A stretch of DNA of 64,000 nucleotides, taken from Neostapfia colusana. Taxonomy: Eukaryota; Streptophyta; Magnoliopsida; Poales; Poaceae. The stretch spans positions 32,679,760-32,743,759 of the forward strand of contig JASWHV010000010.1 of NCBI GenBank assembly GCA_030760725.1, written 5' to 3'. Positions within the stretch are counted from its first letter, which is position 1. The number at the start of each line of letters is the position of its first letter. A model generated the notes under the pieces. That model was not told the origin of the DNA. It searched no databases and worked only from the letters and a program-made list of their open reading frames with translations. This document shows, one piece after another, positions 40,881 through 52,221 of this stretch. A program made the translations under genes and the position numbers.

Positions 40881-42293
40881 GGGGAGCTACCGACGCTACC
40901 GCTCGTCGCAAGGCCTTAGCCATGCTTCTGGTCAGGGGGGTCAGCAGACCCGCCGAAGATGTCACAGGGCGTCTTCCAGTGCTCGTCGTCACTGGAGATG
41001 GAGCTTCCATGATTGCACGCTGCTTTTGCGGCGCGCCGGAGCTCCTGGAAATCCATCTGGCGGTCGTCGCCGTCTCGGGCCTCGACCTTTTGGTTGCCCT
41101 CCCTTACATAGGATGGGGCATCAGCTAGGGGCTGCTTCCCCTTCCGGAGGCGCCCCGCGAGCTTCTGGATTTTCTGGCCTCTGGAGGAATTCCGCCGGGT
41201 TGATGCTGCCGTCGCACTTCTCAGGCGAGAGTGACCGAAACTTGCGCGGCCATTTTGTGAAGCGAAGGCGGGGCGCGGGGGCCGCACACCCCGCTTCTGT
41301 CGCCGCAGGTTCTGATGCCACGAATGCTTGGTTCGCGCTGAGCATCGCATGCTCCGGCGGACATACACAGGACATACGACTGTAGCATATTGAGTAGCAG
41401 CGCTCTTCACTGCAGCTAGCGCACCTTCACTAGGTACATCCAGCGCTACTGAAAACCTGACGCTGGTCGGAGCCGGCATTGCCGGGGTCGGCGCTGCCAG
41501 AGCCGGTTGCTGGCTCCCAGTGCAGGTATCGGCGCCGCGAACGCCTGGTCCTCCGCTGGCACAGTATGCCCCGGTATGGGCAAGGCCGCTCTATGGACCG
41601 GGGACGCCGTTTGCAGGGCATATGGTTGTGGCATATACTGCGCGACGTATGCCTGGGGCAGAGCCCGCGTAGCGAAGATCTGTCCTTCAGGCTGGGTCGA
41701 GGCCGACGTCAAATCGGTCTACTTCGCGAATCCGCTGCTGGGTCGCCGCCTGAGGCGCGTCCCCAGCAGGCAGGTCACGCAGTAGCGCCCTTTCCCGGCG
41801 TTGCTTGAGGTATACCCGGGCATCATGACCCGAGCGCCACCGCTCCAGCTCTGTCCTCAGATCCATCGATTGAGGGCTGCAGAGCTGGAGTCTGCCGTCT
41901 GTTCATCAACCATTGGCGTGCGTATCAGCGACACGGCCGGTTGGTCAGAGTGTCGTCTCCGCCGGCGTCACGGGCTTGCGGCAGCGACGACAAGACGGTC
42001 TACCTCGAGAATCCACCGCTGCGTCGCTGCCTGAGGCGCATCTCCAGCGGGCGGATTGTGCAGTAGCGCTCTTGCTGCAGCTAGCGCGCCCCTTCCGGGT
42101 ACGTCCGGCGCTACTGGAGATATGACGCTGGTTGGAGCCTGCATTGCCGGGGTCGGCGCTGCCAGAGCCGGTTGCTGGCTCCCAGCTTGTACTGACACAC
42201 TCCGTCCTGAGTGTGTTGGCTTGTACTCCCCCTAGCCGCGGCTCGCCGCGGAGGTGGGGGAGGTGAGCTTGCCGCTGAAGGGAGCTTGGTCAT
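40881..42293 (-). pseudogene. Element F gag, scrambled
   Basis: The start is at 42293. N-terminal segments occur twice: a 60-bp block at 42190-42126 recurs at 41522-41463, and the RRERA/arginine-rich part recurs near 41850-41740. The capsid domain is mostly lost: only the CDGSINPAEF edge near 41210 remains. It ends with FQELRRAAKAACNHGSS (near 41050-41000) leading into the protease. No zinc knuckle was found. Not functional. Confidence 0.7.
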
Positions 42294-42333
42294 CTTCGTT
42301 GGCGGAAACTCGTCGCGCTAGGGGAAAAGCCCC

Positions 42334-42350
42334 CTACCTGGCGCGCCAAA
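42334..42350 (-). other. Element F primer-binding site
   Basis: The minus strand reads TTTGGCGCGCCAGGTAG next to the 5' LTR end. Confidence 0.8.
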
Positions 42351-43448
42351 TGTCGAAGTGTGCGATCGACACTTCCCCCGGGCCTGCACTGGGCAGCCCG
42401 CGGAGGTTCTTTTTTTGGAGGGGCTAGTTCCTAGCGGAGAGCTTGCGCGGATGGACGAGTTAGTGAGAGCTTGACACGGGAAGTTTTACGTGGTTCAGGC
42501 CGCCGGAGCGTAAAACCCTACGTCCACGGCGAGCTATGGAGCTCGCTGTATTGCTTGCTGCTCAGGGCCGGGGGCCTGAGCTTGGGGGTGAGTTACAGCT
42601 TGAGAGTGTATGGCTAGCGTATGAGTTGCAGAATGCGAACCCCTGCTATCGACGCCCACCCGAGCCTTTTATAGTCCAAGGTTCGGGCGGCTTACAAGGG
42701 AAGCCGGGACCCGACAGGTGGTCCCGGGACGATTGTCTATTATCTACCGTATCTGTAGTTATGCCGGTGGTTGCCTCCGGTCGAAGGCTTCTGAGTCTTC
42801 CTTTTGCCGCCCTGCCCATGCCATGCGCTAGTCGTAGTGGTTGATGACGGCGCAGGCGGCATGGGATGTCTTGTCGCGGCGTTTATTACCTGTCAGGTTC
42901 TGACACCGCGTGCCAGTCTGTGATGCGACTGGACGCAACGGCACCTGACAGGCGCGTGCTCCGCGTTTCCGCGTCTTGGGAAGATGCGGGCCTTGAATTC
43001 CTTTTACGGGCAAGGTGAGGGGCGCCTTTACGCCCGCTGCCTACCGCCCGGTGGCAGGCAGCACCGTTCTTCCAGCCACGTGGCAGGTCCGGAGCTCTTC
43101 TATAAGGAGAGGGAGGTCCGGCCCCGCTGGACGCGTGGCACCTTCGGACCTCTCTCCCGCGGAGGGGGAGGTCCGGCTTCTGCATGCCACGTGGCGGGCC
43201 CGGAGCTCACCTCTGAGGAGAGGGAGGTCCGGCTCGCTGGGCGCGTGGCGTCTTCGGACCTCTCTCCCGCGGAGGGGGAGGTCCGACTTCTTTATGCCAC
43301 GTGGCGGGCCCGGAGCTCTCCTCTGAGGAGAGGGAGGTCCGGCCCCGCCAGACGCGTGGCGCCTTCGGAGCTCTCCCTGCGGAGAAGGGCGAGCACCTTA
43401 GGCATTTTACCCTGTGCGCGGGGGTACCCCATATCTCAGGTACCGACA
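42351..43448 (-). repeat. Element F 5' LTR
   Basis: 1098 bp, TGTCGAAGTG to TACCGACA, with TSD CCCGC directly after. It meets the plus-oriented LTR of G head to head, which forms an inverted repeat of about 1 kb per arm. Confidence 0.92.
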
Positions 43449-44519
43449 CCCGCGCACAGGGTAAAATGCCTAAGGTACTCGCCCTTCTCCGCAGGGAGAG
43501 CTCCGAAGGCGCCACGCGTCCGGCGGGGCCGGGCCTCCCTCTCCTCAGAGGAGAGCTCCGGGCCCGCCACGTGGCATACAGAAGCCGGACCTCCCCCTCC
43601 GCGGGAGAGAGGTCCGAAGGCGCCGCGCGTCCAGCGGGGCCGGACCTCCCTCTCTGCAGAGGAGAGCTCCAGGCCTGCCACGTGGCATACAGAAGCCGGA
43701 CCTCCCCCTCCGCGGGGAGAGGTCCGGAGGCTCCACGTGCCCCGCAGGCCGGACCCTTCTCTCCTCAGAGAAGGGCTCCGGACCCGCCACGTGGCCAGAA
43801 GAACGGTGCTGCCTGCTCCCGAGCGGTAGGCAGCAGGCGTAAAGGCGCCCCACACCTTGCCCGTAGAAGGTATTCAAGGCCGCGTCTTCCCAAGACGCGG
43901 AAACGCGGAGCACGCGTCTGTCAGGTGCCGTTGCGCCCAGTCGCATCACAGACTGGCGCGCGGTGTCAGAACCTGCCAGCTAATAAACGCTGCGACAAGA
44001 CATTCTATGCCGCCTGCGCCGTCATCAACCACTACGACTAGCGTGCGGCATGGGCAGGGCGGAAAGATGAAGACTCATAAGCCTTCGACCAGAGGCAACT
44101 ACCGGCGTAACTACAGATACGGTAGATAATAGACAATCTTCCCGGGACCACCTGTCAGGTCCCGGCACCCCTTGTAAGCTGCCTGAGTCTTGGACTATAA
44201 AAGGCTCGGGTAGGCGTCGATAGCAAGGGTTGGCATTTTGCAACTCATACGCTAGCCATACACTCTCAAGCTGTAACTCACCCCCAAGCTCAGGCCCCCC
44301 GGCCCTGAGCAGCAAGCAATACAGCGAGCTCCATAGCTCGCCGTGGACGTAGGGTTTTACGCTCCGGCGGCCTGAACCACATAAAACTCCCCGTGTCAAG
44401 CTCTCACTAACTCGTCCATCTGCGCAAGCTCTCCGCTAGGAACTAGCCCCTCCGAAAAAAGAACCTCCGCGGGCTGCCCAGTGCAGGCCCGGGGGAAGTG
44501 TCGACCGAACACTTCGACA
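43449..44519 (+). repeat. Element G 5' LTR, main part
   Basis: It continues 30006-30036. 31 plus 1071 minus the 5-bp duplication gives 1097 bp. It holds G-box units at about 43567-43800, TATA at 44195-44204 and ends CACTTCGACA. It pairs with 51126-52221, sharing TAATAAA(C/T)GCTGCGAC and other variants. Confidence 0.92.
44195..44204 (+). promoter_or_regulatory. TATA box of element G 5' LTR
   Basis: CTATAAAAGG. It would drive the genomic RNA of G. All upstream U3 sequence except the first 31 bp is still attached. Confidence 0.75.
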
Positions 44520-44537
44520 TTTGGCGCGCCAGGAAGG
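44520..44537 (+). other. Element G primer-binding site
   Basis: TTTGGCGCGCCAGGAAGG, one base different from the family form at the far end. Confidence 0.8.
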
Positions 44538-44576
44538 GGGCTTTTCCCCTAGCGAGACGAGTTTCCGCCGACGAAG

Positions 44577-46050
44577 ATGACCAAGCTCCTTTCGGCGGCA
44601 AGCTCACCTCCCCCGCCTCCGCGGCGAACCATGACCAGGGGGGAGTACAAGCCAACACACTCGGGACGGAGTGTGTCAGTACAAGCTGGGAGCCAGCAAC
44701 CGGCTCTGGCAGCGCCGACCCCGGCAATGCAGGCTCCAACCAGCGTCAGATCTCCGGTAGCGCCGGGCGTACCCGGAGGGGGTGCGCTAGCTGCAGCAAG
44801 AGCGCTACTGCACAATCCGCCCGCTGTGGACGCGCCTCAGGCAGCGACCCAGCGGTGGATTCTCGAGGTAGACCGTCTTGTCGTCGCTGCCGCAAGCCCG
44901 CGACTCCGGCGGAGACGACACTCTGACCAACCGGCCGTGTCGCTGATACGCATGCCGGTGGTTGACGAACAGACGGCAGACTCCAGCTCTGCCAGCCCTC
45001 AATCGATGGATCTGAGGACAGAGCTGGAGCGGTGTCGCTCGGGTCAAGATGCCCGGGTATACCTCGAGCAACGCCGAGAAAGGCGTCGCTGCCAAGAAGC
45101 TGACGACAGCGTGACGTCGGCCTCGACCCAGCCTGAAGAGCAGACCTTCGCCATGTGATCTCTGCCCCAGGCCTGCGCCGTGCAGAGTATGCCACAGTCA
45201 TATGTACTGCAGATGGCGCCCCCGGCATATGGTGCAGCCTTGCCCGTACCGGGGTACACTGTGCCCAGTGCGAACCCAGCGTTCGCGGCACCGGAGCCTG
45301 CGGTGCGAGAAGCAGGGTGTGCAGCCCTCGCGCCTCATCTTCGCTTTGCGAAGTGGCCGCGCAAGTTTCGGCCACACCTGCCCGAGAAGTACGACGGCAG
45401 CGTCAACCCGGCGGAATTCCTCCAGATCTACTCCACCGCCGTACTTGCCGCAGGAGGGAATGAAGCCGTCATGGCCAACTATTTCCCCGTCGCCTTGACC
45501 GGTCCAGCTCGGTCTTGGCTCATGAACCTCCCCCAGAGTTCCGTCACCTCCTGGGGAGAGCTTTGCCGACAGTTCGTAGCCAACTTCGGCAGCTCCTACA
45601 CCCGGCCTGGCACGGAGCTTGACCTCCACACCGTCCAGCAGCAACCTGGGGAGTCACTGCGCTCTTTCATTCAGCGGTTCTCCCAGGTACGGAACACCAT
45701 CCCACATATCCAAAATGCTTCTGTGGTGGTGGCGTTCCGGCAGGGCGTCCGGGACAGGAAGATGCTCGAGAAGCTCGCGACCAGGGAGGTCCGCGACGTC
45801 TCAGAGCTCTTCAGTTTAGCAGACAAATGCGCCAGAGCAGCCGAAGGACAGAACTGGCACTCGCTGCCATCCTCCGAGTCAGGGGGACTTCCCGGATCTA
45901 GTCCTACTCCCGGTGGAGGCAGCAGGAAGGCCAAGAACCGAGGCAGAAACAAGATAGAATCACCGACTGCAGCCCCAGTGGTCACTACAGCGACGCTCGG
46001 TGGGGCTCGGGGGCCACGCCCTGACAAGAAGCAGCGAAGATGGAGGGGGC
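44577..46050 (+). pseudogene. Element G gag, one nonsense codon and deleted C-terminus
   Basis: MTKLLSAASSPPPPP starts at 44577. A TGA at 45156-45158 interrupts it after QTFAM, where other copies have CGA/CGG-type Arg codons. The same frame resumes with the capsid-like domain (FRPHLPEKYDGSVNPAEF, SFIQRFSQVRNTIP). Near 46035 the sequence jumps from PDKKQR directly into the protease region, in the wrong frame, so the zinc knuckle and gag tail are deleted. Confidence 0.85.
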
Positions 46051-46656
46051 CACGCCCCTACCATCGCCAACGTGAGAATGTACCACGTTTTGGTAGATGG
46101 AGGGGCTGGGCTGAACCTCATCAGCCGTGCAGCTTTCCAGAAGCTGCAGATCCCGATGGCCAAGCTCACCCCGTCGAGCCCGTTCTCAGGGGTAGGGCCG
46201 GGACAGGTTATCCCCTACGGCAGCATTAGTCTCCCGGTGACCTTCGGGGCTCCGGACAGCTATCGAACAGAGTACATTCTGTTCGACGTAGCGGAGATAG
46301 ACCTCCCCTTCAACGCCATAATCGGCAGGCCAGCCCTGTACCAGTTCATGGCTGTAGCCCATTACGGCTACCTTGTCCTGAAGATGACAACACCGACAGG
46401 TGTTCTCAGGATTCGTGGGGACCGCACTGCTGCAGTGTCAGCCCTGGAGAAGCTCCAAGCACTCGCAACAGCTGGGGCATCAGCCCCCGGCAATACGGAG
46501 CCGGACCAGCTCCGCCCGTGCGCACGCCACCGTGCTTCCACCACAGCACCCCGGGTGCAACCTCTCGACGAGGGCGGCGTCCCCTTAAAGGTCGTCCAAG
46601 TCGGCGCCGAAGCTACCCAGACCACCCGGGTAGCCGGGGGCCTGGATAGTAAATAG
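46051..46656 (+). pseudogene. Element G protease region
   Basis: The frame is open from 46000 to a TAG at 46654. The aspartic protease motif is VDGGAGLNLIS (DGGA in place of DTGA/DSGA), then IIGRPALY, typical of Tat-lineage proteases. It is followed by a linker of about 90 residues. The TAG is in the same frame as the RT that follows, so protease and RT were one polyprotein. Confidence 0.82.
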
Positions 46657-47664
46657 GAAGGCGCGCTCGTCACCTTCCTCCGGCACAACGTCGACGTGTT
46701 TGCATGGCAGCCATCACAGATGCCGGGGATCCCCAGGAAGGTGATCGAGCACCACTTGAAATTCCTCCCCGACACCCGGCCGGTTCAACAGAAGCCCCGC
46801 AAGCAGTCCATCGAGCGGCAGAACTTCATCCGTGAAGAAGTCAAGAAGCTGCTGGACGCTGGCTTCATACGGGAGGTCCACCACCCTCGATGGTTGGCGA
46901 ACCCCGTCGTTGTCCCGAAGGCTGGCGGGAAGCTCCGGATGTGCATCGACTACACCAGTCTCAATAAGGCATGTCCTAAAGATCCATTCGCTCTCCCTAG
47001 AATAGATCAAATAGTAGACTCAACGTCAGACTGTGATATGCTGTGCTTCCTAGACGCCTACTCGGGTTTCCATCAGATCCCCATGTCTATGGAGGACGAG
47101 GAGCACACCTCCTTCATCACAGTAGACGGCCTTTATTGCTATGTGTCTATGCCTTACGGCCTAAAGAATGCACTCCCCACCTTTGTGCGGGCAATGCACA
47201 AAACCTTTGGGGAGTTTATAAGAGACCTGGTTGAGGTGTATGTCGATGACATAGTTCTCAAGGTCAAGCAGGGTCCGTCCCTGCTAGATAACCTAGCCTT
47301 AGTCTTTGATAAGTTGCGCTCTACGCGCACCAAGCTGAACCCAGATAAATGTGTGTTCGGCTTGTCCTCTGGGAAGCTCTTAGGGTTCCTGGTCTCGCAC
47401 CGAGGGATTGAGGGCAACCCAGAGAAGATCAAGGCCATCGACTTGATGCGGCCCCCTGCCCGCATCAAGGATGTCCAGAAACTCACGGGATGTCTAGCCG
47501 CGCTGAGTCGGTTTATACCGAGGCTAGCAGAGCGGGCACTCCCTTTCTTTAAGCTCCTGCGCAAGTCAGGCCCTTTTGCCTGGACTGACGAAGCAGAAGA
47601 GGCTTTCCAGGAGTTGAAACGACTCCTGACGACCCTACCTATCATGGTAGCCCCTGAGCCCTGA
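46657..47664 (+). pseudogene. Element G reverse transcriptase
   Basis: RT with fingers, palm and thumb: WLANPVVVPKAGGKLRMC, DYTSLNKACPKDPFALPRID, FLDAYSGFHQIPM, the catalytic VYVDDIVLK near 47237-47260, then LGFLVSHRGIEGNPEKI and the connection LTGCLAALSRFIPR. It would copy element RNA to DNA. The frame ends at a TGA (47662-47664) after VAPEP, where Gly is usual. This is the only RT core in the window's Tat-lineage elements. Confidence 0.88.
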
Positions 47665-47789
47665 GAGCACCTGCTGCTCTACATCGCGGCGACAACTGAA
47701 GTAGTGAGTATGGTCCTCGTCGCAGAGCGGCCGGACCCCTCATCTTCACAACCTGCTCCGGTAGCAGAAGACAGACGCCAGGAGGCCCC

Positions 47790-48060
47790 GCAGGACTAAG
47801 ACGGTCCCCCGGACCTCCAAGGCAACTATCCCGGAGGCCCAGGTCGGCCTCCCGGAGGTCCAGGGCGGTCTCCCGTACCTCCAAGTGAAACCCCCGGGCG
47901 CCCTGCGGGACCCCCCGGGGGCCAAACGGGACCTCCCAGAGGTCCCCCAAGACCCCCCGGAGCTCCCAGACAATCAAGATAGCTTAAGGGCCTCCGGGTC
48001 CCAGCTCCCGGAGGCCCCCGTGGGTCCACCCACCTCCAGCGGGCCAGGGTCAATGGACGA
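47790..48060 (+). repeat. Pro/Gly-rich repeat linker in element G pol
   Basis: A degenerate repeat of CCTCCCGGAGGTCC-like units gives PP-x-x-P or GPPGG runs in two frames (GPPGGPGRSP in one, DLPEVPQDPPELPDN in the other). It lies between RT and RNase H. A one-base frame change occurs inside it, because the downstream frame opens at 47885. Remnants of the same repeat are in F (39590-39700) and H (55930-55990). Confidence 0.7.
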
Positions 48061-50293
48061 GGACCTCCCAGGCCTGAGAGAAAGGGTTCGAACAGTCCAG
48101 AGGCCTGTCTACTACATCAGCGAAGTACTTCATGATGCCAAGACGAGGTACCTGGAAGTCCACAAGCTGCTGTATGTGGTGCTCGTGGCCTCCAGAAAGC
48201 TCCGCCATTACTTCCAGGCCCACCGGGTCTCGGTAGTCACCTCGTATCCGCTGAAGACAATTCTTCACAGCCCCCATGTGACTGGCAACGTTGCTAAATG
48301 GGCGGTGGAGCTGGCGGAGTTTGAGCTGGACTTCCTCCCATGCCATGCAGTCAAGAGCCAAGCACTGGCTGACTTTGTGGCGGAGTGGACACCAACGGGG
48401 GCTGACCTAGGGGGCCATGGGGGCGGGGAACCGGAGCACCAAGCTCCGGTCTTCACCGAACCCCACTGGACACTCTTCTTCGACGGCTCCTCGCGAAAGC
48501 AGGGGGCCGGTGCCGCCGTACTGCTCCTCATGCCATCGGGGGAACAGTTTGGGTATATGGTGCGTCTCAATTTCAAGGCAACCAACAACATGGCGGAGTA
48601 TGAAGCACTCATCTTTGGCCTACAGACAGCCCTGTCTTTAGGCGCTCGCCAGTTGTTGGCACAGGGCGACTCCCAGCTGGTCATCAAGCAAGTCAAGGGC
48701 GAATGCTCCTGCAATAACCCCCAGCTAGCTGCGTATCTGCTTCACGTGCAGATGTTGGAGAAAAAATTCCTCGCCTTGGACCTGCACCACGTACCGCACG
48801 CCGGTAATGCCGCAGCCGACAACCTTTCAACAAAGGCTTCCACCGGGGCCCCTGCACCCGAAGGAGTCTTCGAGAGGACGTTGCTGCGGCCCACAGCCTG
48901 GCCCGCCGAGCCGGGCGAAGGGGGCTTGACCAGCACCTCGAAGCTGGCGATCCCGGCGGCCCTACAGCCGTGGGCGCCTCCAAGGATCGTAAGCGTCACT
49001 GGGGACTCCGTGCAACCCAGCAATCAAGATCCAGAAGCTCAAGTCAGACCCGATGCATGGATCACGGAGATCCGGGACTACTTGAAGGACAATATCCTCC
49101 CTGATGAACATACAGCCGCTGAACGGATTGTGCGTATGGCTAAGAGGTACGAGCTGGTAGAGGGGGATCTCTACCGGCGTGGCGCCAACCACATCCTATT
49201 GCGGTGTATAACCCAGGGGGAAGGCTGCGACTTGCTCGCTGAGATCCATGGAGGCGAATGTGGAAGTCATTCTTCCTCACGCACGCTTGTCGGTAAAGCC
49301 TTCCGGCATGGCTTCTACTGGCCGACAGCACTCCAGGATGCCGTCAAGCTGGTCGAGAGCTGCAAGGCGTGCCAGTTCCACGCCAAGCAGATCCATACAC
49401 CGGCTCAGGCGGTACAGATGATCCCGCCCTCGTGGCCGTTTGCCGTGTGGAGGCTGGACATCCTGGTACCATTTCCCAGAACCGTCGGGGGGTTCCGGTA
49501 CCTCTATGTCGCTATCGACAAGTTCACCAAATGGCCGGAAGCTACACCAGTTGTCACCATCAATAAACAATCCGCAGTAAAATTCATCAAGTGTATTGTC
49601 TGCCGGTTCAGGGTCCCAAACAGGATCATAACCAACAATGGGACCCAGTTCACCAGCGCAGCATTCCAAGACTACTGCGAGGACCTTGGCATTCAGGTAT
49701 GCTATACCTCTGTCGCCCACCCGAGGAGCAATGGGCAAGTTGAGAGGGCCAATGCGGAGATTCTCCAGGGCCTCAAGACTCGCACCTTCGCCAGCCTGAA
49801 GAAACATGGTGCCAATAGGGTGGACGAGCTTCCGAGCACACTATGGGCTAACCGGACATCCCAGAGCCGGGCCACCGGGGAGACACCCTTCTTCATGGTG
49901 TACGGGGCTGAAGCTGTACTTCCCCCAGAAATCACCATGAAGTCTCACCATGTCCGGGCTTACGACGAAGCCACGCAGGACAACCTCCGGCGTGGAGAAA
50001 TCGACCTCGTCGACGAGGTCCGATTACATGTGGCACTCCGTAACGCGCGGTACAGACAGGCGCTTTGGCGCTACAACCAGAGGTCTGTGCGTGCCCGGGA
50101 GCTGCAGGAAGGTGACCTGGTGTTGCGGCGCATACTTTCTCGTGAAGGGGCCCACAAACTCTCCCCTAGTTGGGAAGGCCCCTTCCGAGTCGCGAAAGTA
50201 TGCCGGCCCGGGTGCGTGCGCCTTTCCACCGAGGATGGGGACCTGCTCCCGAACCCTTGGAACATAGAACACCTCCGTAAGTTCTACCCTTAA
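47885..50293 (+). pseudogene. Element G dual RNase H and integrase, catalytic Asp changed
   Basis: 802-residue open frame continuing pol after a frameshift. About residues 75-168: connection/RNase H-like part (YYISEVLHDAKTRYLEVHK, QALADFVAEW). About 195-325: a second RNase H with FDGSS (D200), NNMAEYEAL and GDSQLV, the archaeal-type domain characteristic of the Tat lineage. About 470-505: integrase zinc-binding domain (HGGECGSHSSSRTLVGKAF, CKACQFH). Integrase core: WRLDILVP (first Asp), then ITNNGTQF where ITDNGTQF is expected (AAC at 49634-49636), then GQVERAN (Glu). The Asp-to-Asn change should abolish strand transfer. There is no chromodomain at the end (WEGPFRV, IEHLRKFYP). Confidence 0.88.
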
Positions 50294-51125
50294 GAGCAAA
50301 AATAGGACAGTACTTTCTTTTCGTAATGAACTCCATAGAGTCCAGGAGCAGCGCTCGGAGCAGCTAAACCCCAGGGGACGGTCCAGGACTACGTTCAGCT
50401 TTGCCTGGTTCCGACTCCAAGCGCGTAGAGTCTTGCTTCCCCTCTTAATGGGGTGGGTCGTGGCCTCCATGTTTAGCCTGCCTTCCTCCTTTGGAAGGTT
50501 GTACGAAAAGAAATCCGCCCTACTTTGCTCTTTCCTTGTACTCTTTGAAATTGTGAATTGAGTTTTTATCACCCTTGCAGTACATGGTTGCCATGTGCTC
50601 AGCTCCCCCTCTCTAGAAGTCCCCAAGCACCAAGCGTATGGTTGGGGCTATAAGTCAAATAAGACTGAGATAAGGGAGGGGGAGCCCCCAAGGAGAATTA
50701 CGTTTCCTCTACCTGTGTGCAGGACTTCCAGGTTACGGCAACGGGGACTGCATGAAGTGGGGGGGAAGGAGCTACCAACTACTTCGACCCAGGACTAGAA
50801 GGGGCGGGGCCCGGGGGCCCTACGTGTCCAGCAGGCCTGGAACTCACCCCTCCCCTGAGGAGGGCTCCGGGCCCGCCACGTGGCAGGTGGAAACCGGGTC
50901 TCCTCCCGCAGTGGAGGAGCTCCGGAAGCCCTGTGCGTCCAACATGGCCGAGGCTCCCGTCTCCGCAGTAAAAGCAATCATCAAGTGGGCGCACGCTCTC
51001 ACGATCCCGTGGCCGTTCGTGCTCCGGCAGCGGTCAATTCGGGACTTAGAGAAAGTGCGCAGATTGGAAGAGACGAAGGTCCCACCTCGGGCTCGATATC
51101 TCCCCCGAGATAGGCCCGGGGCCAC
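50294..51125 (+). other. Element G 3' region, antisense ORF deleted
   Basis: The 3' untranslated landmarks (AAGCGCGTAGAGTCTTGCTTCC near 50420), then a G-box block (50818-50935), then an abrupt join near 50945-50960 to the conserved upstream side of the aORF (GCAGTAAAAGCAATCATC) and the polypurine region at 51106-51125. The whole aORF is therefore deleted. No gene. Confidence 0.7.
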
Positions 51126-52221
51126 TGTCGGTACCTGAGATATGGGGTATCCCCGCGCACAGGGTAAAATGCCTAAGGTACTCGCCCTTCTCTGCAGGGA
51201 GAGCTCCGAAGGCGCCACGCGTCCGGCGGGGCCGGGCCTCCCTCTCCTCAGAGGAGAGCTCCGGGCCCGCCACGTGGCATACAGAAGCCGGACCTCCCCC
51301 TCCGCGGGAGAGAGGTCCGAAGGCGCCGCGTGTCCAGTGGGGCCGGACCTCCCTCTCCGCAGAGGAGAGCTCCGGGCCCGCCACGTGGCATACAGAAGCC
51401 GGACCTCCCCCTCCGCAGGGAGAGGTCCGGAGGCTCCACGTGCCCCGCAGGCCGGACCATCTCTCCTCAGAGAAGGGCTCCGGACCCGCCACGTGGCCAG
51501 AAGAACGGTGCTGCCTGCTCCCGAGCGGTAGGCAGCGGGCGTAAAGGCGCCCCACACCTTGCCCGTACAAGGTATTCAAGGCCGCGTCTTCCCAAGACGC
51601 GGAAACGCGGAGCACGCGTCTGTCAGGTGCCGTTGCGCCCAGTCGCATCACAGACTGGCGCGCGGTGTCAGAACCTGCCAGCTAATAAATGCTGCGACAA
51701 GACATTCCATGCCGCCTGCACCGTCATCAACCACTACAACTAGCGTGCGGCATGGGCAGGGCGGCAAGATGAAGACTCAGAAGCCTTCGACCAGAGGCAA
51801 CTACCGGCGTAACTACAGATACGGTAGATAATAGACAATCTTCCCGGGACCACCTGTCGGGTCCCGGCACCCCTTGTAAGCCGCCCGAGTCTTGGACTAT
51901 AAAAGGCTCGGGTAGGCGTCAATAGCAAGGGTTGGCATTTTGCAACTCATACGCTAGCCATACACTCTCAAGCTGTAACTCACCCCCAAGCTCAGGCCCC
52001 CAGGCCCTGAGCAGCAAGCAATACAGCGAGCTCCATAGCTCGCCGTGGACGTAGGGTTTTACGCTCCGGCGGCCTGAACCACGTAAAACTCCCCGTGTCA
52101 AGCTCTCACTAACTCGTCCATCTGCGCAAGCTCTCCGCTAGGAACTAGCACCTCCGAAAAAAGAACCTCCGCGGGCTGCCCAGTGCAGGTCCGGGGGAAG
52201 TGTCGACCGAACACTTCGACA
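51126..52221 (+). repeat. Element G 3' LTR
   Basis: 1096 bp. CACGTG is at 51271, 51382, 51437 and 51490. A perfect hairpin (ACCTTG, 6-base loop, CAAGGT) is at 51556-51573. A second hairpin (CCGCGTCTT, 3-base loop, AAGACGCGG) is at 51582-51602. TATA is at 51897-51906. It is followed by the TSD GTATT. Confidence 0.93.

Larger units (their letters stand above)
30037..43448 (-). mobile_element. Element F with E inside: three-LTR composite
   Basis: Outer LTRs 30037-31135 and 42351-43448 and TSD CCCGC on both sides (30032-30036, 43449-43453) define F. A third LTR (37008-38106) is the 5' LTR of element E, which inserted into F. F's own 3' internal part and E's separate 3' LTR are missing, as expected from recombination between the two 3' LTRs. 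Confidence 0.85.
30006..52221 (+). mobile_element. Element G: most complete Tat-lineage element
   Basis: TSD GTATT at 30001-30005 and 52222-52226. The 5' LTR is split by F (30006-30036 and 43449-44519); the 3' LTR is 51126-52221. It contains gag, protease, RT, RNase H, a second (archaeal-type) RNase H and integrase, and no chromodomain. It lacks the antisense ORF. Several stops, one frameshift and a catalytic change make it inactive. Confidence 0.93.
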
